Made by a program: the position numbers and the translations under genes
Notes under the pieces: model-generated
What the model saw: only the letters and a program-made list of their open reading frames with translations
Told to the model about the DNA's origin: nothing
Databases searched by the model: none
Source: Metarhizium brunneum
Lineage: Eukaryota; Ascomycota; Sordariomycetes; Hypocreales; Clavicipitaceae
NCBI RefSeq assembly: GCF_013426205.1
Contig: NC_089422.1
Span: 8,335,001 to 8,399,000, forward strand
Reading direction: 5' to 3'
Length of the DNA stretch: 64,000 bases
In this document: positions 46,801 to 57,027 of the stretch, piece by piece
Position numbering within the stretch: position 1 is the first letter of the stretch
How the letters are laid out: every line of letters begins with the position of its first letter

Positions 46801-48994
46801 TTCCACAGTATCTCAAGAGTGGACCGCATTTAAGATACAAGGATGGCTTGAACCGTGTTGGAGCTAAAGCACGATTAACATACGTTGTGAGTAAGGGTCT
46901 ACTTTTTGAGACGTTGCTCCTACCGTTTGTGTCATCATACTCGCCATCGAAAGCTTCAGCTTTCCGTGGCCTGGATGAGTAAGTACTATTTTTTCGTCCC
47001 CCGGTGGTCTCCCACCAAGCCTTATTCTTGTCACTGATTGCTTGATGATTTTCTGTGAGGTCCAATAGGGTCCCACCAAGAAACCCAACAGTTGCATTCT
47101 GAAATTCATTCAGCCAAACTGGCGGCTGATACAACCCTTCACCGGGACGCAAGTTTTCCGGGTCTTTAAATATCATGTTTGAAACTCGATGCTGAGGGAG
47201 ATCCTCAACGGAATGGATGCTTTCCTGGCGTTCAGGGCGTCTTCCGACGACGGCTAGGTCTCGCTGCTCGGTGCCTGGGCTTTGAATTGAACTGGTATTG
47301 GCGTTACTACTAGTTGCAGGAGGAATATACTCTTCATCAGGTCTGAGCTCCTTTCTATAAATAGGTTCAGTTGCTCGACGTTGTATTCCTTGGGCAAGTT
47401 CTTGTGCTGTCGGGACGGGAGGCAGTTCTTTGTCTCTAATCGCACGGGGGAGCCTACCGGCGGCTCCATGGGCTCGAGTAGCTGATAGTGGCTCAGGGAT
47501 AGCAGCACCAGGCACTTTCCTCTCCATATTTGGCTTTGTCGAGGTCCATTGATCTGTGGGAGGTTCCTTACGTAACTTGTTGCTTCCATTCCGTGCAATA
47601 TTCGTTCCACCACTAGGACCACCGCTGAAGAAGGCCGTTGGTTGGTCTACCGGGCTTGCTTGCTTTAGAATGTGTTCTTTCTCATTCCTCGCTGCGCGTT
47701 CTCTGAAACTTAAGTTTCGTCTTGGTAGCCCAGACCTTGACTCTCCATGCTCCTCTCGTTGCTCCGGCACGTGGAGTGGCGGTGGCGGACCAGCGACATG
47801 GCCATGATCTGCGGCTTCGGCACGATAGCGACTAGGAATTGGATGTTGATGTTGTACGGGTTGGTGTTGCAGGTATGGATGCCCTCGGTTTCCAGTTTCA
47901 GCGAGATTCATCTGAGGCTCGTCTACCGGAACAGTTGGTACAATGGCTTCTGGGTGATATCTTGGCGGTTCAATGGGTATTCGGCGACCTTGGGATTCAC
48001 CCGACTGGGCTGTGGAAGCTTCAGCAGCTCGTTTTGCGGCACGTTCTCTAGCTCGCTGCTCGGCGGCCTGGACTCTAGCCCTCTTTTCCTCCTTGGTCAT
48101 GCTATCGAGCGTCAGCTCAAGCCGTTGGAGGGGCGAACGGTCGTTTGCAAACTTCTTGCGGCGCTCTGATGGCAGAGTGACGGATGGCCTTCGGGTTCCT
48201 CCAGCAGCAATATCTTGCGGCATCATGGGTGGCGCAACGACGCCTTTGCCGCAAGTGACATCATGTATCTGACTTCTTGGAAAGTCTGGATAGTCTTCGC
48301 GACGAGTTGTATAGTATCCTTCGGGCTCCATGCCGTCGTCCACGGCAAACCGGCCGGGTGGCAAAGATAGCGACTGAAAAGAAGTCGGCGAGACGTTGTT
48401 TGAGTTGGAGTTGAGTCTGGTGTAAGGTGGTTCTGAAGTTTCATACGGTTGATGATAGCTTACAGGTGGACCTCGAGGAACCTTTGGCGTATTGGGAAGA
48501 GCTTGAAGAGCCTGACGAGTTGACTCAGAGAGTGAATCCTGGAATTGCTCCGAGGACCGTCGATGGGGTCCGCGAGACGTTTCTTCAGGCATGTGCGAGA
48601 CATGTTCTTGTGGAATATTAGAAACAGCAACACCAACATTTACATTGGCGCCAACATTGCCCATGCCCGCACCCATGCCCGCGCCCACATCTGGGGCAGC
48701 ATTAGCTACAAAAACTGGGCGCTGGTAAGAAGGCGGTCTGGGAGCTAGGCCTTGGGCCGCTCCCGCAAAGCTCGAGGCCGTGGGCGAGTGGGGGCTGAAG
48801 GTGGACTCTGTAAGAGCATCGGTGTTTGCTGTCTGGACTGAAGCACGATTCGACTTGGACCTGCGTGGAGGCTGGGCATCAAGCGAGCGGCGGTGCTCAT
48901 GCGTCGGGTACGTGTAGTCATCGTACTCGTCCCTCAACCCCTGCGAACCCTGCGAATCCGGGAAATGGCCCCAGCGTTGCTGCTGTGCTGCCAT
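43840..48994 (-). CDS. Very large PhoD-like metallophosphatase, about 1,655 aa
   Basis: Four exons on the minus strand: 46924-48994, 45447-46863, 45168-45377 and 43840-45109. Introns: 60 nt (46864-46923, GTAGGA...TAG, stopless multiple of three, so less certain), 69 nt and 58 nt. The N-terminal 620 residues are disordered, with a basic coiled stretch (KEEKRARVQAAEQRARERAAKRAAEAS). The catalytic part begins at about 640 (PPVWLNEFQNATVGFLGGTLLDLTE, FKPSLYLKCGPLLRYCGI). It carries MIGGGDQIYND, MYDDHDIFDGYGSYP and, created by the last splice, ILSGDVHLAAIGQFY, the metal-ligand blocks of PhoD-like phosphatases. The C-terminal 350 residues include Ser/Arg-rich repeats (GGLFRRLSLGGG, GGLFRSLSRRNS) and an acidic end. 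Fungal homologues of this size are known, but the substrate is not. The ATG at 48994 was preferred to one at 49066. Confidence 0.88.
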
Positions 48995-50581
48995 GAGAGT
49001 GACGACCAGGTGGCCGTGATGGGGTGACTGTGACGGAGGTGACTGGGCGTTCAGAAACAGTAACACCGCGGCAACGGCCTCAATCTCGGTTTCGGTGAGG
49101 TCAACCGCTAGTAAAAGAGAGAAGAAAACCGGCCTAGGACCTAAAAAAAAGGAGTGATGAGAATAATATGGGAAGAAAATATTAGCAAACCCAGCTACCG
49201 CGCAGTTATGAAATTACGACTAGAGAGAGGTACGGAGTATAACAAGACCCAAGACCAGACGATGGCACTGGCGTCAGGATCACCCGCCTCGTGTCGGTGC
49301 CAACCAGGAACCCGAACTAATATGTCTCCGTATTCCAATGTTGGGCTGAGTGTGGCTCACACCATGGGTCCCATGCAGGCCATCATTAGTACGATATGGA
49401 ATGGAAAGGCCCGGGTGAGAGGGGGTGAATGCGTGGTGATGGTGCAGATTACGGCAGGTAGGACTCCGTGGTTGCCCAATTAACGAACATCTGTGGACGA
49501 AAAAACAAAAGCAAGGAATTGGAGAGACTCTGTTCCGTAACTCATCCCTCTATGCGACGAAAGTCGACCGTAGATGGGAAAGAGGCATCGGCCAATTCAA
49601 TATTGGGTGAGAAGCTGTGTGGCTGAATATCTGGTCAGAGGGACCACGGAGAGCAACAAAGAGAAGCAGGTGGGTTTAGCAAATATGACAGATGATAATC
49701 TCAGATGGCAGGCAGCACTTTGCGACTCCGGCCGCGCACTCTGTACTCCGTACAGTAAGGTTGAGCGCAATTGCGCTCTTGGTGCGTTGACTGGTATATG
49801 CTGGCGCTTATGAGACAAGGAGCTAAAGACTTGGAAGAGATGAAGGAGAAAAAGCGCCTTGGGGCCATGGAGCCTGCATGCGCGGGCCGGATCCGTGGTC
49901 AGATTGACTGGCTGGGGGACATGAGAGGTCCTGTGGAGCCTCCTGCCACTGCTGTCTGCTGTAGAGTGACGAATGATATGGGGAGCACCAATGGGAGGAG
50001 TTGGTACAGAGCACTCTGTACCCCGTCAACGTCTTCTTACCGAGGAAGGAGTGCCTCTCCAATGCTGCCAGACACTTCAATCGCGTCCATGTCAGAGACG
50101 AACTTTCAACTCAGTCACCAGAGTTCGACGAGAGAGTGCCGAGCACGCCGAGGACCAAAATAAAGAGGCGGGTGACAGCACGCCATAACCAACGAAGACC
50201 AGCTGAAGATACCCTGCACCATGCAAGGATACGGAGTATGCCGGGTGGCTTGCAGCACTACTTCGGTACAGAGCCGCATTGATTAAAAAAAAACTAGGTG
50301 GCTGGCGAAGGCCTGAGCGTTGCAAACATCTTCAATGCCTCCCAACTGGTGCAACACAGGCTTGGACACTCGGCTGGGCTCGTGAGGGACCGTCACAGGG
50401 CAAGGAAACCGACCGATGGCAACACCAGGGCGAGCCGAGTTGAGCAAGATAATGATGAAGCTCGTTGCAGAGCCGATGCCCTCGGCAACATTTATTCCCT
50501 TCACTCCGTAAGGAGTGGTCATGGATCGTATTAATGTCTACTACCTACCTACGTAGGTAAGTAGACGACACGAGAAAGCAA
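48995..50581. other. Intergenic, 1.6 kb, rich in the recurrent motif
   Basis: Promoter side of the PhoD-like gene. It has three TACGGAGTA copies (49231-49239; reversed 49744-49752; 50230-50238), a near-copy CACTCCGTA at 50512-50520, and the palindrome TACCTACGTAGGTA at 50546-50559. No gene supported. Confidence 0.5.
50546..50559. repeat. Perfect 14-nt palindrome TACCTACGTAGGTA
   Basis: Same style as the palindromes at 10933 and 12181, with a CTACGTAG centre. It lies just beyond the 3' end of the neprosin relic. Confidence 0.7.
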
Positions 50582-51771
50582 CTATGCCCCCCATGCGGAA
50601 CAACAGGCAAACTCCCGCTCTTGACCAACTCCTGGGCCTCCGAGATACATATAGCTACTCCAGCCCTCCATGCCTGACTGGAATCTAGGCTCAATCAAAT
50701 ACCGAGCAGGATCGTCTGCGTGGACAAAGCCGCTCCAATCATGCTCCTGGCCATTGGTGTTAATCCATTTCATCCTCCTCATCGACGCGACATATTTCCA
50801 ACCCTCGCTGGCATGACGCCCAGTCCCCATATCAGTGGTTGTAAACCGCTCGCCGCTGTTGCAGACCTCCCCATACAGCAAAATATTGGTTGCCGCAGTA
50901 GCCAGAGTGTTTTTGGGATTCACTCCTTCGGGTGCGAATAGCGAGGTAGGATATCAGCCGACGTATCGACCCATTAGTGTAGAGCCACCAGCAGTTGTCG
51001 TGGAGATTGAATATGATTTCGTCTCCTCCTGTTTGCCTCCTTCGACGGAGAGGGCAGAAATAGGCGTGCCCGGGTAGATGCGCCTGTCTTGTTAGAACCA
51101 GCCCTTCGCCCGGAAATTGTAGCCACCCACATAGTCGCTCTGGCTCCGATACCCATTGGTGGTGTAGAAGGCGAACAGAATGGGATGTCCTTTGTGAAGC
51201 ACAGGATAGTGCGTCCAGCCAGCTTCGACGGTCTGATCTGGCTTAGCGACGCCGTTAGGTCGGTCAGCTCTGTCATGGACAACAGCAACCTGCAAAAGGG
51301 AGAAGTCCTCATCTCGCTCGAAGAACGATCTGTGGGTGGGTAGAGATGAAGCCGCCGCCGCCGAGAGTCTCATTATTTTGATAGGCAGTCGCATACCAAT
51401 GCTCGTTTGTCATTCTGGCAAGAACGTGAAGCTCCGTGGCGTTGGAGGAGTCTTCTATGTGAAGAGGGGCGGGTTGCTTCATTGGAATATCATTACCAGC
51501 TTGTGCAATTGGGATGGTTCCCTCGGAGCCCTGGGCTAGAGGACGAACTGCTAGTTTTCGTCCAAATGCCTCTATCTGCTCCCGCTGGTGGTGCTGAGGG
51601 AGGAGTGAACTTTTCACCCTGTGATTCGCGAGTTAGCCAGTCCACAGTGATTCCATCTTCGGTGGTGGTTTTGACAATTATCAGCTTGACCTCCTTATGG
51701 GTTGACGGTGCGGCGGACACTGACTGAACCAGAGCAGCGAGGGTTGCTACCTTGAAAAGTTCCCAACGTAT
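50582..51771 (-). pseudogene. Broken neprosin-domain secreted peptidase gene
   Basis: Pieces of one neprosin-family protein lie in order on the minus strand but in different frames. At the 5' end is a signal-peptide-like stretch (LFKVATLAALVQSVSAAP) with ATA (51769-51771) where a start codon is expected. Next come VDWLTRESQG, then LHVLARMTNEHWYATAYQ, then DFSLLQVAVV, VEAGWTHYP, FAFYTTNGYRS, IYPGTPISALSVEGG, NCWWLYTNG, YPTSLFAPEG, TTTDMGTGRHASEG and SSYMYLGGPGVG. Lesions: frameshifts near 51568-51590, at a TGGG duplication (51333-51340), near 51021-51030 and near 50968-50980; TAA at 51092-51094; and TGA at 50954-50956. Active fungal relatives are secreted endopeptidases with a catalytic Glu pair. 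With at least six independent lesions, no single error or intron model rescues it. It is probably recently dead, since the protein similarity is still clear. Confidence 0.82.
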
Positions 51772-52831
51772 CTTGAAGCTGTATAAAAGGACGCCCTTGA
51801 CATTGATTAGATGTCATTCTTACGAGGCGAGTGGAACAAGCCAAGCCAAGCACCGCAGTGGCTAGTAAGCGCCATGCCTTGAAATAACTATCCCTCTTGG
51901 TTTGGGTTATAATTGTGCGGCATGATTGAACTGGTAAGGGTCCGGTCGACCGTACCAGCACTTCGTTGTGTTTACTAGTAGAGTGCTCTCTGGGTTCATG
52001 CAATAAACTTTCCGTGACTCGTTTTCTTGTATTGCGACTTGACTGGCCCTCATCTACCAAAAATCTCTCCCTTCTCCGGAACGTCGCGAGGTGCTTCTGC
52101 CAGACTTCAGGGTTCTTCCCTCCACAATAGGCTAAGCAAACTTGGCAACCGTCATGAGTTGTTTGAAACTGGGGTGCATCAGCTTCGTCTCACGTGTTTC
52201 TAATTCTGCGGGTGCTACATGCCGATGCAGGGCGAAAATTGTGTAATATCGAAGTCTTGGCTGCGATCAGAGCGCCGCCGCACCTGGACCCGAGCCAGAG
52301 AAACGACGAAATTAAAATACCGGTATGCAAGCAGTGTCACCTTGTGAAGGAAGGGATGAGCTATTTTTGGAATCTTGAATCATTACGTTGGTTTTTGTTT
52401 TTGACTTTTATTTTCATCGCGGTAAATGATGCCAGGTATAAGTCGAGCAAATTGCGGAACATGCAAATTACAAAACCGAGGGAGTTCCGTATGTCACTAT
52501 TGTCAATTTACGTTGAGTCTTGAATTGATCGATGATCGGCCTATACTAATGATTTGTAGATCTAGTCACGGGGTATAAAAAAATTATAGGTAAAGTAGTT
52601 GGCTGCTTCATCCAGAATAAAAGGGTTTGGAACTAACTACAAGGACGCACCAGATCCATACTCGTCGGCGACGGGTGGAGAAGACGCTTCAATTCAACTT
52701 GACATCTTTTGCCGACGCCACAGACTCCGCCGGCCTGTCGGAAGCACGCAAACTTGGAATACCACCGAGTACAGCATCATTGAGCGAAGCGACCTTGATT
52801 AGTCCATCTGCGGAAGCGCAGCAAAGTCACA
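51772..52831. other. Intergenic
   Basis: Region between the neprosin relic and the methyltransferase gene. A/T-rich around 52370-52600. No gene supported. Confidence 0.45.
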
Positions 52832-53821
52832 ATGGCCAACCCCGTACCCGAACCCCCCGGCCGTCTCATTTCCCACTTCACAGACCGGTACGTCGCCAGG
52901 ACAAATCCAATGCCACTGCCATGGTAATAAGATATGTAGGTCCCGGGCTGAACAAAGTGGTGGGTGGGACTCGCTTTGGGAGTCTGATGAAGCCGATCTC
53001 TGGGACCGGCGGATGCCGTCTCCTGCACTCATCGACTTCATTGAATCCAAGCAGGACCTCCTTCAGGCTCCTTCGGGAAGACGACTTTGTGCCCTTGTAC
53101 CTGTACGAAATCCCCCCCTCCAATGCTAAGGAACTATTCAATATCGGTCTTGACGCGTAACACAGGGCTGTGGGAAAGGGTACGATGTGGCCATGCTAGC
53201 CTTGCACGGCTTCGACGTATACGGACTCGAAGTCTCTGCAAAAGGTGCACAGATAGCCAGGGACTATGCTACCAGGGAACTGGTCGAACCGCAGGATTAC
53301 AACTTTGGGAGCAACGGCCAGCCGAGTGGTCAGCCTGGCCGGGTGAGAATCATCGCTGGGGACTTCTTTGTCCGCGACTGGGAACAGACTCTCGCCCAGG
53401 ACGGGGTTGAGGGCTTTGACCTCATTTACGACTACACGGTACGTTGCCAGCGGGTTCGCATGAGCGGTGAATTGTAATTGCGTGTTGACTTGGGTTTGCG
53501 AACCAGTTCCTCTGTGCACTGTTGCCGGAAATGCGAAGAGACTGGGGTCGCCGTATGAGAGAGCTCGTTGCCCCAACCGGTATACTGGTGTGTCTCGAGT
53601 TTCCCATGTATAAAGACCTCAAAGCTGTAGGTCCCCCTTGGGGCCTGAATGGCGTTCATTGGAACATTCTGGCGGAGGGTAAAGATGGAGTTATTGAGGA
53701 GTCTGGAGAGGAGACTGGGACACAGAATGGCCCATTCAAGCGGATTCTGTATTTCAAACCGCCTAGAACTTATGAGGTCGGCAGAGGCACTGACATGGTC
53801 AGTGTTTGGAGGCCTCAGTAG
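52832..53821 (+). CDS. TPMT-family (thiol) S-methyltransferase
   Basis: SAM-dependent methyltransferase of the thiopurine/thiol methyltransferase family, which methylates thiols or halide and sulfide ions. Four exons: 52832-52887, 52958-53102, 53166-53438 and 53507-53821, 262 aa; introns 70, 63 and 68 nt, all with GTACG donors. The spliced protein runs GRLISHFTDR, GGWDSLWESDEADLWDRRMPSPALIDFI, then SAM motif I LVPGCGKGYDVAMLALHGFDVYGLEVS (its PGCGKGYD joined by splicing), then IIAGDFFVRDW, GFDLIYDYTFLCALLP, RRDWGRRMRELVAPTGILVCLEFPMYKD, and a final VSVWRPQ. The first exon is tiny and missed by ORF scans. The substrate is unknown; a detoxifying role for sulfur compounds is an inference. Confidence 0.9.
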
Positions 53822-54099
53822 CAATGCGTAATAAATAACACTTCAAAAATATGTTTTGTAAAACCGATCCGGCCAGCCCGGAGTCTTGATGCCGGTAGTT
53901 ACTGACCTCCTCCAGGCGAACTGCCCGGAAGGCGGGCTGACACGACGCGAAGGAGTAGTGCAAACATGCAGGCACAATGATAAACTTAATCACACACCAA
54001 TGCAACAAAGAACGGGGGGTGAAAAATTGCGTAGGTATCAATGAGTCAAGATACAACGACGGCAAAAAATTAACGACGAAACGCATCGTGGAACGATTT

Positions 54100-54183
54100 T
54101 GCTCCCGGCAGGGCTTGAACCTGCGGCCTCCGCATCACTAACGTTTATTAGTACGAAGCTCTAACCAACTGAGCTACGGAAGC
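54100..54183 (-). tRNA. tRNA-Ile(AAU) with a 10-nt intron
   Basis: Minus-strand cloverleaf: acceptor stem GCTTCCG pairs with CGGGAGC (one G-U) plus discriminator A. D arm GCTCAGTTGGTTAGAGC; anticodon stem TCGTA pairs with TGCGG (with wobble pairs); loop CTAATA+A with anticodon AAT; T arm GCAGG-TTCAAGC-CCTGC. Ten extra bases after position 37 fit the standard tRNA intron site. Mature length 74 nt before CCA. The anticodon assignment depends on this stem register. A T6 run lies about 30 nt downstream as a possible Pol III terminator. Confidence 0.85.
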
Positions 54184-55534
54184 GTTTCTAGATGTTGGGA
54201 GTAGGATGTCCAATTACAAAATATCAATCTCGATGAAAAAAAGTTTTTTCCCAGCCGTCACGTTTGATCCGGTCCTGTAGAAACAGATTTCTATAAACGC
54301 AGGGTTTTGTAGGCTCGACACTGTCAAGCATCATATCTTGGGCAAAAAGTCTTCGCAACAGACTTTGTGGGGCGATGCCGTTAAAACCATTATCCTTCGA
54401 ACCCCCGAGTTTGCTTGCCCAGGACGTATGTCCAGCTCGCTTTCTAATGGGTAACAATCGGTAGTGGGAAATGTTCGTGAAGTGATAGAGCAGATGAACA
54501 ATCAATCAAAATGGCCACGGATTCCACATACTCGTCGATGTAGGTGGAATAACGATACAGAGAAACAGAAATAAACTAATCGGGAGAAACTGCGCGATCC
54601 TCGACCGTTATGTTTTTCAACCCATCTAATTTTGCTGCTTTAATCATAATCAATGGCAAGACATTTATTTGGGTCAGTGCGTTATTGCCGTTTGGTTCGC
54701 ATTGCCGAGTTCAATAGATGTTTGGGGTGAGCTTTTGCTTATGCCTGAAGCTGATACAGCCTGCTTCAACGCTCATGATTCATGAGACACCGCCGCATGA
54801 AAACGTACGTCTCAAAAGTCGCATGCAAGTGTTCGAGTCGCATTTTTGCAGTTACTCGGTGAGCCTTCCAGAACAGCAGGAGGCGATACTCAAGTAGAAG
54901 GATAGCAGCCTGCTGTGGTCTAGCCATTGATCCGACGTTGCCGCGGTGATAGTTTATCGGAGTAGTCAGGCAAATATCCTAGTATTCTATGAAAGGAAAA
55001 GAAAAGCTATATAGGCTAACATTTAAGGTATATACCTTATGAGACAGATAACCAGTAGAATAAAAAAATAAATTACTGAACTAAAAAATGAATCGATAAC
55101 AAATATTCACAGGAGAAGTATAGGGTAGGCATGTGAAAGTCAAACCTTGATGCCATATTTATAAGGCAGAAAATTTTGCCAACGCAGTCTCGTCGACCGC
55201 TCCTGACACCAAGATTAATTTTTTGCGGGTGGCAGCGAGTCGCGCAGTTCGTCACTTCCACCTTCTGTCCATTGACACCTCACCCTTCATCCCTACAACC
55301 CTTTGCAAGAAAGCACGTCTTTGCCTGGCGCAAAGTTGCATCTTGCATCTCTCCCTCAGAGTGAGAAGATAGTCGATCTATTTTCTTCCAACTCCACGAC
55401 CCAGCTAGACGACAACATCGCAACCGCCACAATCAAACGTCTCGACCGCCACCGTTCATCCTCCACCCCAACTACCCTCTGGCGATTTTGCCGTGGGACA
55501 AACCACAGACATCAAACAAAAGCCACAATACACA
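54184..55534. other. Intergenic with AT-rich island beside tRNA
   Basis: 1.35 kb between the tRNA and eIF4E. A clearly AT-rich patch at about 54960-55125 contains the palindrome TAAGGTATATACCTTA (55024-55039). From about 55180 the sequence becomes C-rich and is probably the eIF4E promoter and 5' UTR. Confidence 0.5.
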
Positions 55535-56421
55535 ATGGCCGCTACCTCCGAAGCTCCCAATATGGACCAGCAGGTTGACCTTTCCACAATCCCCATCTCT
55601 CCCAATGGCAAGAGTGAGAGCGCCGAGGCCAAGGACGGTGACAAGCCTGTGACTGTTTTCCACGATAAGGATAACTTCAATGTTAAGCACCCGCTTCAGA
55701 ATAAGTGGACCTTGTGGTTTACCAAACCCCCGAGTGGAAAAGTATGGACGCCAGTGCACTGAATGCTATGAATCGAGCATAGATCTAATTTACCGCTCTT
55801 AGGGTGACAATTGGAACGATCTGTTGAAGGAAGTCATCACCTTTGACTCCGTCGAGGAGTTTTGGGGTGTTTACGTAAGCTTCATCCTGGATCGCAAGAG
55901 CCAATATAATCATAGCTTCTAACTCAACACAGAACAACGTTGCCCCAGTCTCTGACCTAGCCCTCAAATCTGACTACCACTTGTTCAAGGCTGGAGTGCG
56001 ACCCGAATGGGAAGATCCTCAGAACAAGCATGGTGGCAAGTGGTCATTCCAGTACAAGGAGAAGCGAAACGTCGATATTGACCGCCTGTGGCTGCAAGTT
56101 ATGATGGGTGCCATTGGTGAGACTCTGGAGGAGGAGGACGATGGCGAGGTCATGGGTGTCGTTGTCAACGTGCGAAAGGCCTTCTATCGTATCGGTGTCT
56201 GGACTCGTACCATTGGCAAAAGCATTCCGGGCCGTGGAGACGGCGATGTTGCTGGTGGCAAGGGCCGTAGCGGAGAAAAGAGTAAGGACATTCTCATGTC
56301 TATTGGGAGACGTTTCAAGGAGGTTCTCGAGCTCCCCAATAACGAACAGGTTGAGTTCTCTGGCCACTCTGATAGTGCTCATGCTGGCAGTACGAGAGCC
56401 AAGGCCAAATACACTGTATAA
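55535..56421 (+). CDS. Translation initiation factor eIF4E
   Basis: Cap-binding subunit of eIF4F. Three exons: 55535-55741, 55803-55874 and 55933-56421, 255 aa; introns 61 nt (GTATGG...TAG) and 58 nt (GTAAGC...CAG). The spliced core reads HPLQNKWTLWFTKP, NWNDLLKEVITFDSVEEFWGVYNNV, FKAGVRPEWEDPQNKHGGKWSFQY, WLQVMMGAIGE and VVVNVRKAFYRIGVWTRT, containing the conserved Trp residues that stack on the cap and bind eIF4G. The N-terminal 45 residues and the Gly-rich insert GRGDGDVAGGKGRSGEKS are less conserved. The start is the first ATG in the frame, in a good context (CACAATGG). Confidence 0.95.
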
Positions 56422-57027
56422 ATGGAGTAATTGCAGGGAGGGTCTAGGCGTTAGGGGAGAACTGGTGGAAAATGGCATGGAGGATCGGATACACGCTGAT
56501 GTACTGCTCGATTCCCCTTTGCTCTATCACTGCATCGACACTGGCTTCACGGTTTTGACGACTGACGAGAATAAAATCGGTGGATGGTCCTATCGGAGTG
56601 TTTGGCCAGCTCATATGCATCTGGCCAAGATACTGCATTTTTGATTGGTGGCCAAGCTTCAAGTTTGAAGCTCGTGTCGCCGCAGAAAATTCTGTCTCTA
56701 ATTGTGCGGCGGCGTTTGCTTGGTTTTGCTCAGATGGACAGCTTCGCCGAGGTAGCAGATTTTGAACTTGTAATGGCTGTACCACAAATAGACTTCTGAT
56801 ATTTGGCCATTCCTTTAATACATCTATTTATCAGTGTTTGGACTCTGTATTCTTAATTTATACTGGTTGCTGGTGTTTTTTATTCTTAAAATGGGACTCG
56901 GTTCTGTCCCAGTCAAGGGCTATAGATATCAAGTCGCCATACCATGTCTATATCATACATGCCTCTCTATCCACATCTCTCGCCCTCTTCCAAAATCTTA
57001 CAATATTCACCTGGGCCCCGTTTCATG
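56422..57027. other. Convergent intergenic region
   Basis: Shared 3' region of eIF4E and the acyl-CoA synthetase gene; T-rich towards 56800-56900. No gene seen. Confidence 0.5.

Noticed and set aside
48994..49066. Upstream ATG of the PhoD-like gene at 49066
   Set aside because: The extra 24 residues (MLLFLNAQSPPS...) are not a convincing signal peptide and the protein has no other secretory features. The ATG at 48994 begins the MAAQQQRWGHF region, which fits better.
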